Shown: one piece after another, positions 21,778-31,365 of the stretch
How positions within the stretch are numbered: the stretch's first letter is position 1
Layout of the letters: every line of letters begins with the position of its first letter
From: Echinococcus granulosus
Lineage: Eukaryota; Platyhelminthes; Cestoda; Cyclophyllidea; Taeniidae
Reading direction: 5' to 3'
NCBI RefSeq assembly: GCF_000524195.1
Contig: NW_020170509.1
Span: 96,933-159,567, forward strand
DNA length: 62,635 nucleotides
Notes under the pieces: generated by a model
Seen by the model: the letters and a program-made list of their open reading frames with translations, nothing else
Database searches by the model: none
Told to the model about the DNA's origin: nothing
Made by a program: the position numbers and the translations under genes

Positions 21778-23021
21778 TGTTTGCAATTCGTTCCTCCGAG
21801 GATGCAGATTGCAAAGAACTTTACCAACAGTCAAAAGACCTTCTGAAAGAACACAACGATCTGGGAGATGACACGAACATAAGCGCGGAGGGGTTCATGT
21901 CTATCCACACCGAAAAGTTCGTCCGTTTTCAAGTTCTCACATCGAGAATAGACGAGGTTAAAAACGCTAAGGTAAATGAAGAGAAAAAAGAACGTGAAGG
22001 TGAAGGAAGAAGGAGAAGTAGGAACGAACAAGGGTTAGCAATACCAAAAGAGCAGGTTGTGGGCTACATCACTTTCGCCGAAGACTACGACCTGCACTTT
22101 GGTGGGAGAGGTTTCCTAGTCGACCAATTCTTCATTCGCGAGCAGTTCCGTGGAAAGGGTCAAGGTCGACGCCTCCTCAATTGTATTCGTGCGGAGGCGA
22201 GAAAGAGGTCAATGAAATACATCAAGCTTTTTTACCAAGAGACGGCTGAAAGACATGCAATCTACTCGCATTTGGGATTTACCAACGTCTCGACATCGCC
22301 TCCTTTCATCCACTACTTCGAGGTGTACGGTCCGGAGGAGATGAAGTCGCGCCTGAATATTGATGTTTACGAGCCGGTGGAAGAAGACGTCCGCACACTG
22401 CCAGTAAAACCGGGAATTGACGTGTTGCAGTATGCCCAAGCGCGCGACGCACAAGATGGACATGGGCGTCTGGGGCTCTTATTTAGCTTGTCCGCGGATA
22501 TTTCTGATTCTGACACGCCTTCAGCGGGTCTCATAGTTCTTATCCAACACTCGGTGCGAATACACCCCCTTCCCGGTCTCTTCGAGGTTCATTCCCTCAA
22601 ACGATTCTTGTCTCAACGCGGAATATTTATTGACGATCCACCTCCGAGCCTGTGGACCCAGATTTGGAGTAAATCCCGCAGTAGTGAACACCCGGTTGAG
22701 GAGGATGTTCTCATCTGTGCGTTTGTGGAACGACCTACTGTGTGCTGTTGGCTGGGACATCAGTTGACATTTTGTAATTTTGCGGGCGACTTGCAAATGA
22801 TTTCGAAGGAGCTGCTGGTGCGACGCATTCGAGCCTGGTCACCCAAATGGGGACCGGTGCTGGGCGTTAACTTCGAAGTTGCTGGCGGAGAGACGTCATG
22901 CCCCACGGATTCGAATAATGCGCTGGTGCGTTTGCTGAACTCGCTTGGTGTTCGGGAGGACGCCAGCTGGAACTGTGCCATCATGCCCGAGGAGAAGATT
23001 CGTGAAGGCGTTGAGAACTAG
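21777..23021 (+). CDS. GNAT-family N-acetyltransferase with C-terminal extension, single exon
   Basis: An uninterrupted frame of 414 residues from ATG 21777 to TAG 23019-23021. Residues 1 to about 180 form a GNAT domain of the diamine/thialysine acetyltransferase type: beta-4 at VVGYITFAED (94-103), and motif A at VDQFFIREQFRGKGQGRRLL, where R125-G-K-G-Q-G130 matches the acetyl-CoA pyrophosphate loop R/QxxGxG/A. Motif B follows as ERHAIYSHLGF. Residues about 62-85 are a charged low-complexity insert. The reaction expected from the family is transfer of acetyl from acetyl-CoA to a primary amine; the substrate cannot be read from sequence. The C-terminal 200 or so residues look like a second, degenerate GNAT unit (NNALVRLLNSLGVREDASW resembles motif B) without an acetyl-CoA loop. 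The immediate upstream neighbour is the overlapping 92-residue ORF. Confidence 0.85.
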   Translation: MFAIRSSEDADCKELYQQSKDLLKEHNDLGDDTNISAEGFMSIHTEKFVRFQVLTSRIDEVKNAKVNEEKKEREGEGRRRSRNEQGLAIPKEQVVGYITFAEDYDLHFGGRGFLVDQFFIREQFRGKGQGRRLLNCIRAEARKRSMKYIKLFYQETAERHAIYSHLGFTNVSTSPPFIHYFEVYGPEEMKSRLNIDVYEPVEEDVRTLPVKPGIDVLQYAQARDAQDGHGRLGLLFSLSADISDSDTPSAGLIVLIQHSVRIHPLPGLFEVHSLKRFLSQRGIFIDDPPPSLWTQIWSKSRSSEHPVEEDVLICAFVERPTVCCWLGHQLTFCNFAGDLQMISKELLVRRIRAWSPKWGPVLGVNFEVAGGETSCPTDSNNALVRLLNSLGVREDASWNCAIMPEEKIREGVEN

Positions 23022-23669
23022 TGGACTTGGCGGTTTTTTATTAAAAATTTGGTTTTGTTGATCTCAGATTTATTTATGCACATGTTTTGGTTACTTTATT
23101 TTGGTATTTATAAAACTGGTTTTCGTAATCGCAGTGTTCTTCCAATATACTGCTTAAATTTTATGTATTATCATGAGTAGAGTGTTTCTGTATAAATTTA
23201 ATCTTGGATTTCTTTGTGGAACAACCTTTATTCCTTATTTTGAGTACCGGAGAAATTGCGCACCTACTTTTGATGGAATATAAAATAATTTTCTTTGGTA
23301 TTTCGCTTAATCTGATTTCCCATTTCATGCTTTATTTACCCCATAAATTCGCCTTTGACGGAATGGCAGCAGTTTACTAAAGATAAATGAGTAGTATCTT
23401 AGACCTCCAAAACCTTTCATGCAAAGGGAAATAAACTAATAGGTCTTTTTTAGGTTATCATGAGTACTATGCAAATTTTATTGAGGTTTTATTCAAGTGT
23501 AGTGTCTGGAGTCTTTCTTAAAGAGGGAAGAAGCCAATACTGCCAGGGTGGAATAAGTAGTGCCGATGTAAAGAAGTGCTGAGAGGCTATTGTTCAACCA
23601 GGAGAAGTTTAAAGAGGAGGTTCGAGTGCCCACGAAGCCAATATGAAGAGCTAAACAAATAACTAAAGT
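23022..23669. other. GNAT 3' flank
   Basis: AT-rich DNA after the GNAT stop, probably 3' UTR and intergenic. AATAAA appears near 23450. Nothing else was recognised. Confidence 0.5.
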
Positions 23670-24247
23670 AGTGCATAACTCCCCTCTCCTCCTTTGGGCG
23701 TCTTCTCTGGTGCTCCCTTCGCTTAACCCCCTGCGTTATCCATCACAACGTAGTCGGTGCTGTCAGAAAAACAACCATGAGCCAACTACACTAGCCATCG
23801 GATTTCCGTGCAAATGAGAAGATATCTGACAGCAGTGTCACTGGTCTCGTCTGGGAATTCTACTGGATCTGGGGTTTTATCCTGTTCCGGAACTATTTTA
23901 GGGTGGCGGGAGTGGAATGTGCAGGCCATCGCATATGTTCATCGCTAGTTGTAGCACATCGATTCGAAAGCAGAGCTACATAACAAAGGACGGAGCTTAA
24001 AAGAGGTTTGTGAGGATGAGGTATCGCGTTTATTTTTCCTTTTCTCCTTGTCACTTCAGTGCTGCCTAACTATATCTGTCTGCGTGGGTTCCATCCTGCC
24101 AGTAGGGAAGTGAAGGACGTATTTGACTATTTAGTTGAAGTCTTCATTCAGGTACCGGAGAGAGCTCCGTAACGAACTTTTCCGGATGGTTCACACCCAG
24201 TGTCGCTTCAGTTGTTGATGGCATTTCTGCAGAGCACGGGACTGGAT
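23670..24247 (+). repeat. Dispersed repeat family R1, copy B (near full length)
   Basis: Aligns end to end with copy A at 18325-18875 in the same orientation, about 5.3 kb apart, so copies A and B flank the GNAT gene. It carries the same order of blocks: CATCACAAC, GAGAAGATATCTGAC, CTGGATCTGGGGTT, GGAATGTGC and GGTTCACACCCAGTG. Confidence 0.65.
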
Positions 24248-24417
24248 GGTTGCTACAGGTGGACATATAGATCCTCCCACCCGCAGCAGATGCTATTTCT
24301 CCGTCACGGCAAGTTTTAGCCCTTAGTTATTGTCCTTTAGGGCGGGAGTGGGTTGGTTTCCAATGCCATCAGGACAGCACTCCAAGTTTTCCCTTAAGCT
24401 GTATGAGTTGTTAGCAT

Positions 24418-24490
24418 GGCAGAATGGCTGAGCGACTTCCGACTTGGCCGGAGGGATGATCCGCTGAGCAAAGGTTCAAATCTCGGAGTT
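24418..24490 (+). repeat. tRNA-Leu/Ser-like sequence, probably SINE head or tRNA pseudogene
   Basis: The sequence TGGCTGAGCG resembles a polymerase III A box and GGTTCAAATCT, 45 bp later, matches the B-box consensus GGTTCRANNCC. The spacing suits a class II tRNA. The T-arm (AAAGG / CTCGG) and the acceptor stem do not pair, so this is not a functional tRNA. A tRNA-derived SINE fragment is the likeliest reading. Confidence 0.35.
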
Positions 24491-25299
24491 CAAAAGACGA
24501 TGTAGTCGTCCATCTCGATCAGTCTGTTTTCTGACTATTTAGCGCCATCAGAGTTGCCAGGAGTAGATGATGATACATCATGGATCTGTGACCCCAACGG
24601 CGGGTGCGTTGATGCGGGCAGAACATTTGACGGTTAGTGGGTCCACACTTCACCAGCCGACAAGTCCATCTCCAAAGCGAGGTATTGGGCATAGCGACGA
24701 TTTGCTGTCTCCTCAAGTTACGAAAATGCGACCAGCAGAAGGTCGAATGCCCAGCTGAGGTACACGATTGGTGTAAAAGGAAACGCATTCGTTGGCAATG
24801 AATGCCCCACCACACAGCGTTACCTTCCAGGTGAGTATTCAAACGCGGCCTGAGTAATATGCCTAGAACCTACATCTACTTCAAATTCTGCATACATAAG
24901 AGGAGAGGTTCCTGCTGTTTTGAAACCGAAGTAAATTGATTATGTAAAGTGGACAAATTTGAGGCATATCTACAGGATTTGGAAGAAGAGGAATCTATTA
25001 GAGAGTACCATGCCGAGGGGTGAAGAAACTTAATCCATGATTTCAATGACCTAGAATTTACAAGTTCCTGCAGCTTGCAAGGTCATTGCTATGACCTCTA
25101 AGGCAAATCATACTTGCTTGACATTTAAAATGCTAATGAAATTTGCCGACAGTGACACTCTTTCTGACAAATACTTTGTGAATTCGTTTATTTGAAGGTA
25201 ACAGGAGGGAAAGGAGTGTTACACCTTTAGGAAAAGGGCATAAACCACCGTACCCATGCCAAAAAGTGATGTGATCACATGACATTCGCGAACCATTTG

Positions 25300-25410
25300 C
25301 AGGAATCCCAATTTGAAGAAATTGGTATCCATCCTTCCATTTATTCATGAATCCACCCACTTACTCACCCGTCCACCCTCCCATCCACCCATCCATCCGT
25401 TCATCATGCT
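25300..25410. repeat. CATC/CACC low-complexity tract
   Basis: A degenerate tetranucleotide run of CCATCCATTT and CCATCCACCCATCC type lies next to R1 copy C. Confidence 0.6.
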
Positions 25411-25528
25411 AGTCTACCTGAGTTCTATCCAGCTACTAGAGAGGTGAAGGTACTGCGTGCTCACTTCATCAACGTCGCCGTACAGACACCGTAGACGTCT
25501 CCTTAACGAACCTTTCCGCATGGTTCAC
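25411..25528 (+). repeat. Dispersed repeat family R1, copy C (3' fragment)
   Basis: Matches the distal part of copies A and B: CTATCCAGCTACTAGAGAGG, TGCTCACTTCATC and TTTCCGCATGGTTCAC align with CTATTCAACTGGTAGAGAGG, TGTTCACTTAATT and CTTCGAGACGGTTCAC of copy A. Confidence 0.55.
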
Positions 25529-26980
25529 TTGTTAACAATGATCTTGGAGAACACAGAACCGAGACAGCTACCGTTTTCAGCCCTTTTATTAGATATCATC
25601 ACAGATTTCCTCATTCGCATCTCATTCCCTTCTTCTACTACACTCAATTTTGCCATTCAGTAGTGAAACTGGGGTATTTGTCTTTACGCTTTACGCTACT
25701 ACCAAAGTAGCGCCTGCTGATAGACGCACAGAGGAATAAAATGCCTGACTGACTGATTGAGTGACGTACAGACTTGTCTTGAGAAATGGTCTTGGAATTC
25801 CGACACTCCTAGAGTGTTGGTTATCCTCCACTAATCACTTCATTCAAGAAAGACGATGCTTCCTCTGTGCATGTGTGCGTGACAGATTCTGGGCCCAATT
25901 GTTCACTTTCTGAAGGCCAAACGATTGCTGCTAAGATTCATACGTTTGATTCATTTCGAGGTAACTTGAAGGCGAACAACCAGAACTTCCAGTACAACAG
26001 CCAGTTTCAACCAACCAGGTGGAACTGCTTTTTCCGTTTGACGAAAACACCTCAAGCTCTTATGCCTCGTACCACACAACTCACTTCGTACTGCAAAACC
26101 TCTCCTCGTCCTATTCCTCCGAATTCATCCAATTGCATTTTTCTAGGCAAAGCTTGTCACCTTTTGGCAGCGGTTACACTAGACCATCGTGTTTGATGGT
26201 GGAAGGGGATACGGAGAGGCCTAGAGCTGGACATTATCGTCTTTTAGTGTTGAAATTGGCAGTCAAGTCTGAGGAGATTCCGGCGGTCATCTTCTGTTTG
26301 CCATCTCACCACACATGCACACACCGGTATGCGATGATCTAGGGTATTTGCTTTGAGAAAGCATTTCATTTTTGGACAAAAATTACTCCCTGGGACAGGC
26401 GAAGGCCGCCGGTTAGCTTCATCTTCTGTGCACAAGTCACCTAATTAACAGGGGGGCCTACTTTGGTATGTAATTGGTACTGTCTGCTATTGGCTTCACC
26501 ATTTCCTGTTGTTCGCTATTCACAACCGCTGCTAGCCAAACGAATGCATTTTCCACCATGGCTAGAGGCTTTGGAAAGAAAGTTAGTAGTGGACTTAGTC
26601 GGGTCTCAATTAAAAAAAAATGTGAAAAGTTGCTTTCACGGTTGCGTTTAGTCGGGCTTTTCCGCTGCCACTGCTAGGTGCGAACTATAAGACAGAAATT
26701 TGTTCAAAGCTTCTAAGTGCCAAATCACATGACTTCTCTGAGTTTCTGCAGCTCCTAAGGCCTAGGCATGACCAACATTTGATCAGGGCAGTCATGCGCA
26801 AAATTCCATTCCGGCGGTGACAAATCAACCGTTTTAAAACAAAATACTGACTCGATTTTTTATTGCTTCTGTTTTGAGTAACGAAGTTTAGATGCAGTGG
26901 CTCAATGACCACCTTGTAACGAGGATTTGCCCCTCAATCAGACGTCTACTGACAATGAACAGGTGGTTCGTCGCTCGCAT
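25529..26980. other. Gene-free region with a 7-bp perfect hairpin and AATAAA-(TGAC)n tail
   Basis: CGCTACT / AGTAGCG near 25692-25710 forms a perfect 7-bp stem with a 5-nt loop. About 25 bp later AATAAAATGCC is followed by (TGAC)n-like sequence, which resembles the 3' tail of a retroposon. No coding content was recognised. Confidence 0.35.
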
Positions 26981-27205
26981 ATTTTGATATCGAATATGAA
27001 TGTAGAAATGGCATGCCGTACGATGCGTTATTTGACTACCCAATATGGCGGTGTGTGGGTGGATTGTGAGAAGAGTTATAATCCATCCAATTATTTGTGA
27101 TTGTCTGATCGGAGCCCACTTTGATGTAGACGTCACCTGCCAACGCACATTGTGCTTTTACATAGAAGTCAGCCTTCAGCAGTCAAGCCTCGATGTCTTC
27201 CACTG
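26981..27205 (+). repeat. Left arm of a 225-bp inverted repeat
   Basis: Its reverse complement recurs at 28014-28237 at roughly 85 percent identity by eye. Shared blocks include GAATGTAGAAATGGCATGCC, GGCGGTGTGTGGGTGGATTG and CACTTTGATGT. The arms are separated by about 810 bp containing a (TA)n tract and the assembly gap. Confidence 0.85.
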
Positions 27206-27366
27206 TCATATACTTGATTTCACCGTCACTAAATACCATCACCCATGCATGCCTGTATTTTTATGCATGTGCTCCATTTCTAACACGAAATAAATACTTC
27301 GACAAAAACTTGCATACATAAATGTGATGGAAATTACCACACGAATTTAGGGCATCTATATTTATG

Positions 27367-27369
<3 letters not shown>

Positions 27370-27404
<35 letters not shown>
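27370..27404. repeat. (TA)n microsatellite, left of the gap
   Basis: CACACA followed by about 16 TA units, ending 23 bp before the gap. Confidence 0.9.
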
Positions 27405-27405
<1 letters not shown>

Positions 27406-27427
27406 GACGTACTTACGTAACGACGAC

Positions 27428-27527
27428 NNNNNNNNNNNNNNNNNNNNNNNNNNNNNNNNNNNNNNNNNNNNNNNNNNNNNNNNNNNNNNNNNNNNNNNNN
27501 NNNNNNNNNNNNNNNNNNNNNNNNNNN
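27428..27527. other. Assembly gap (exactly 100 N)
   Basis: One hundred consecutive N. The round number indicates a scaffold gap of unknown true length. The same CACACA(TA)n motif lies on both sides. Confidence 0.98.

Positions 27528-27566
<39 letters not shown>
27528..27566. repeat. (TA)n microsatellite, right of the gap
   Basis: CACACA followed by TA units, nearly identical to the left tract. Confidence 0.9.
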
Positions 27567-28013
27567 GCGATTTCAAAGGCACGCTTAATTCAAAAAGTTC
27601 GACTTTTTGATAACCTATGCACCCACACATATAAAATCCATTTTACTCATCATAAATGCGCCAACTCGAGCACACATTTACACGTACATGTGGATAAATT
27701 TGAGAGAAAGCTTCCCACGCAACTGAAGATGTGCTTCAAACTTAACCTTCGAGACGGTCCGCAAACACCGAGCATTCAAATGGCACACAAAAGTGCGAGA
27801 ATAGGGCAGGTGACAGCAGACTTAGTGGCCCTTCTTCCTGCCCAACCTACCATCCCCGCACTCCACATTCTGAAGATGCCCGTGTTCTTTGTTTTTTTTT
27901 CACCATCCACTTTATCCTTCATTACACTCTACACACCCACGCACTACCATCGTTGCCTGTCATCTTATGGGCCTGTGCGTGGCCGAACCCACGAAATGGG
28001 CACCGCGTGATGC

Positions 28014-28237
28014 CACTGGAAGACACTGACACTCCACTGCTCACTTCTCTGTAAAAGTGCAATGTGTGTTGGCAGGTGACATCGACATCAAAGTGGGCTT
28101 CGATTAGACAATCAAAAATAATTGGATGGATTGCAACTCTTCTTCTCACAATCCACCCACACACCGCCATATTCAGTAGTCAAATGGCACATCGTGCGGC
28201 ATGCCATTTCTACATTCATATTCAATATCAAAATTTT
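28014..28237 (-). repeat. Right arm of the 225-bp inverted repeat
   Basis: Reverse complement of the left arm at 26981-27205, differing by scattered substitutions and one 3-bp indel (AAG). Similarity fades abruptly at both outer and inner ends. Confidence 0.85.
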
Positions 28238-30963
28238 GATTTAGTCGACTTCGTCATGCACAATCTTAGGATTTTTTTATGCATTAATGTTGCCTGAATT
28301 GTGGCTGCGGTTAATCGTCGATTTCACTTGTCCGTGATACATGACAAATCTCCGTTCTGAGGTCAAAGCTGTCCTCGTCGGTTGAAGGGGCGATAGGAAT
28401 TCAGTCCCCCTATTTTATCACGACAATAACCTATCAACCTGAATTGGACACACAAGACTGATTTCCAATACTTGCTTTTGATGTACGCGCTCCAACACAG
28501 TGGTGAGGAGGTGACGAAAATAGCAATAACTCATCGGACTATGGCAAACCCAATCAAATACAAACGACTTAAAGTGATGGGGTGGTCTTCACGAATAAAG
28601 ACCATTACTAGACTGTGCAACAGGGGCTACTTAGGCTTGACATGTTGACGAATGCGGAGGTTATGGGAACTTACAAGGGTCCACTTTGACGCAGTAAGTT
28701 TTGCATCACATCACATTACATACCACGTCCACTTTCGAATTCAAGTTGGGGTTAATCTATTCAAAGTGTTGATTTGTTGACAAATACCAAATAATTTGCA
28801 CTTGAACAAGTTTCTTGCCACAGCCACCAACCCACTGCTACTATGCTGTTGCAGAATGGTTTGTGTGGAAATAAATTACTGTGCTAGGTTAAATAAATGA
28901 ATGACGGATTGATAGAGGGGAAGTGGGTGGGGTGACTACAGCGGCTTGAAGCCAATCACTGATTGTCCAGCCACCCTACCAATTCACGTCTATACTTGTT
29001 CTTCCTCTTTCAGCAGTAGAGGAAACCAAGTTACTTTCACCAGAAATGCTGTTTAAATGTTAGGGCATCGTCAAGTCAGCTCTCAACCGGTGTTGGTAAT
29101 CAAGGCACAACAGCTTCACTGCGCTGACACGCTTTCATGCCTGAGCAGGGCAGGTACGACTGCATACTTGATAGCTGGCCGAGTGAAAGATACACAGGGT
29201 GATTTCATTCTCATGTAATTTGCATCAGTTTGAATGGCCTTGACCTTGCCCTGATTACAGGCACATACAATGTCTGCTTCTGCGTTATTTCGGCCAGTGA
29301 GAAATATTCTTGAATATCTGTGCATTCAAGTTGCAAAATGTAAGTGCAGCAAGGCTCATTTGGGAATGATTTCCGCAACTGTTAATTTGGCTAACGCTTT
29401 AAGTATGTTCTAAATGATTTCGCAACTAACGTACATTGCCTGATAGTGATGGTGCATTGGATTTCAGCAAACTATGGGTCACTTTAACATCTACTGTGCT
29501 CCTTCAAAATGTGCTCAATATGACGCAGTGGGAGAAGTCAATCTCAACAATCCCTGTGCTGTAAATCATCTTCAGGGTTCTGCTTTCACACAAATATTTA
29601 TCATAGTGACAATTTCACTGTTTGCTTCGCAATCACTTCATTAGATTTGAGTCGGCATAAGTTTACTCACCTTTTGAACAGCAGCTCCTTCACTGTTTGT
29701 TGATGAGGGAATAAGCCAAGTCAGCAGAGAAGAACCAGTTTGGCTTACGTACGGGGAGGTTAGAAGACTGCATCCGCCGTTCCACAGCTATGCCGCCTAG
29801 CAGATTTTCCAACGTGGAGAAATGCATGAATCCATGCTCTTGCTGCATTGCACTGATCATGGATGGAACACCCTATATGCCCCACATTATGACAGGACTG
29901 TCCAAACCTGGACTCCATTGCGGAGCAGAAAGCCTTCAATTTAGCATAGGTCAGTTATGAATCCTGTAGGACATTTTTTGACTTGCAATTCGCCTAATAA
30001 ACCTAATTAATTGAGTGCAATTTGATCAGTCAGAAGGCGGGTACACGAAATGCCACCTCAGACGTCAATCTTTGTTTGGCAACCTCCGTACCACTCCTTC
30101 TAACTTCCTAATAGAAGGCCACTTTCAAAGCCATCATTTAATGAAATCAAAGTAATTCATACAAATTGAAAGATTTAGGATTAAAATGATAATGGATTCG
30201 ACTGCACTTTATTATATTTATTATTTTTTTTATTTTATCTTATTTGTATTATTTATTTATTTATTTTATTTAGTCTATAGACAAAAGCAATTGGTAATGA
30301 CAAAATTGCATGCAGAAGGCAACTCATTAAAATATTTCCTTATTTAAAGCAGTACATTGGAAGAAAAAATTTGGAGAGTGCAACAAAAATTAGATCATTC
30401 CTTGCCAATTTCAATCAGTCCTGCCTCCACTTTACTGTATATTCTTATGGTTTTCTTGATAATTCCGATTCACCCATTCATTCATCCTACTATCCCTTCA
30501 TGCATCCGCATCAAATCATCAATTCCACTACTACGCGTCTGTATTAATAGTTTATACAACACAAGTATCCATCCCACACACACTCACCCTCCCTGTGTCC
30601 ACCAATCGGTCCGTGCGTCCGTCCATCTGTCATTTCGTCTATGCATTTATCCACTCACCAAACTACCCTTCCAGCCATATTAATCCATTCATAAATACAT
30701 CTGTCTATCCGTACATCCGTTAGGGATCTATTAATTTACCTATCAAGCCATCCCCTATCCTTCCCTCTTGCTCGACAATATCCCCTAATTCATCCATACA
30801 GCCTTCCATCCTTCCATCCATCCAACCCCTGTTCATGGAACTATTCATCTCCCATTCATCAGTTTTTCCATCCACCCATCCATTCATCGAATATCTAGCT
30901 ATTCCGTATCCATCCTATTCGTATCTATGCATCTACCAACATATATTATTCTATCCATTATGC
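28238..30963. other. Gene-free, low-complexity region
   Basis: No gene was recognised. It contains a T/TTTA-rich tract at about 30205-30285 and a long degenerate CATC/CATT tract at about 30460-30940. Open frames here reflect this simple composition. Confidence 0.55.
30460..30940. repeat. Degenerate CATC/CATT tetranucleotide tract
   Basis: Repeated CATCC, CATTCATTC and CCATCCATCC units over about 480 bp, diluted by substitutions. The reverse-complement type (GGATGGAT) appears in the RyR intron near 61330-62000. Confidence 0.65.
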
Positions 30964-31365
30964 TTAAGCAAAGATCTGGCTCTCGAAGTTAGGACCTTGA
31001 TCACTATGAAAGGATTCAGGTACTCCATGTTGCCAAATCTACCGATTATAGATGACTGAAGCAATCGTTTCAGAGTCTTGTTACTTTATGGTTTCTACCT
31101 CGGTTACTTTCGCGAAACAGTCTGCAATGACCAGAATATACCGGTTTTCTCTCCCCCTGGGCGTTAGAGGGCCCATAATGTTTACACGTACTCCCTCCCC
31201 TGAAAAACCAGTGAGCATGGGGTGCAGAGGTGCGATAGCTGTGAGACAAGGCCTTTGGAAACCGCTGCAATTGATGCAGGTCTGGCAGATTTCTAGTACG
31301 TCTGGGGTGAGCGAAGGCCACAAGTATCTTTTGTAAGAGACAGCTAGCACTGGTGACGGCCCCAA
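30964..31365 (-). pseudogene. Ty3/gypsy retrotransposon integrase fragment, decayed
   Basis: The minus frame reads through the zinc-finger end (YLWPSLTPDVLEICQTCINC) into the core start (VRVNIMGPLTPRGRENRYIL, ADCFAK), as in Ty3/gypsy integrases. After in-frame stops at 31083-31081 and once more about 60 bp on, the second catalytic motif FHSDQGPNFE is still recognisable. The first catalytic Asp, expected before I-x-GPL, is Asn. No reverse transcriptase, protease or LTR was found nearby, so this is a short, inactive remnant. Confidence 0.8.

Noticed and set aside
24519..24842. 107-codon minus-strand frame rich in His, Trp and Cys
   Set aside because: Its composition is that of an antisense frame in a repeat-rich region and no zinc-finger spacing is present.
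30357..30683. 108-codon frame rich in Ile, His and Pro
   Set aside because: It is the translation of the CATC/CATT tract.
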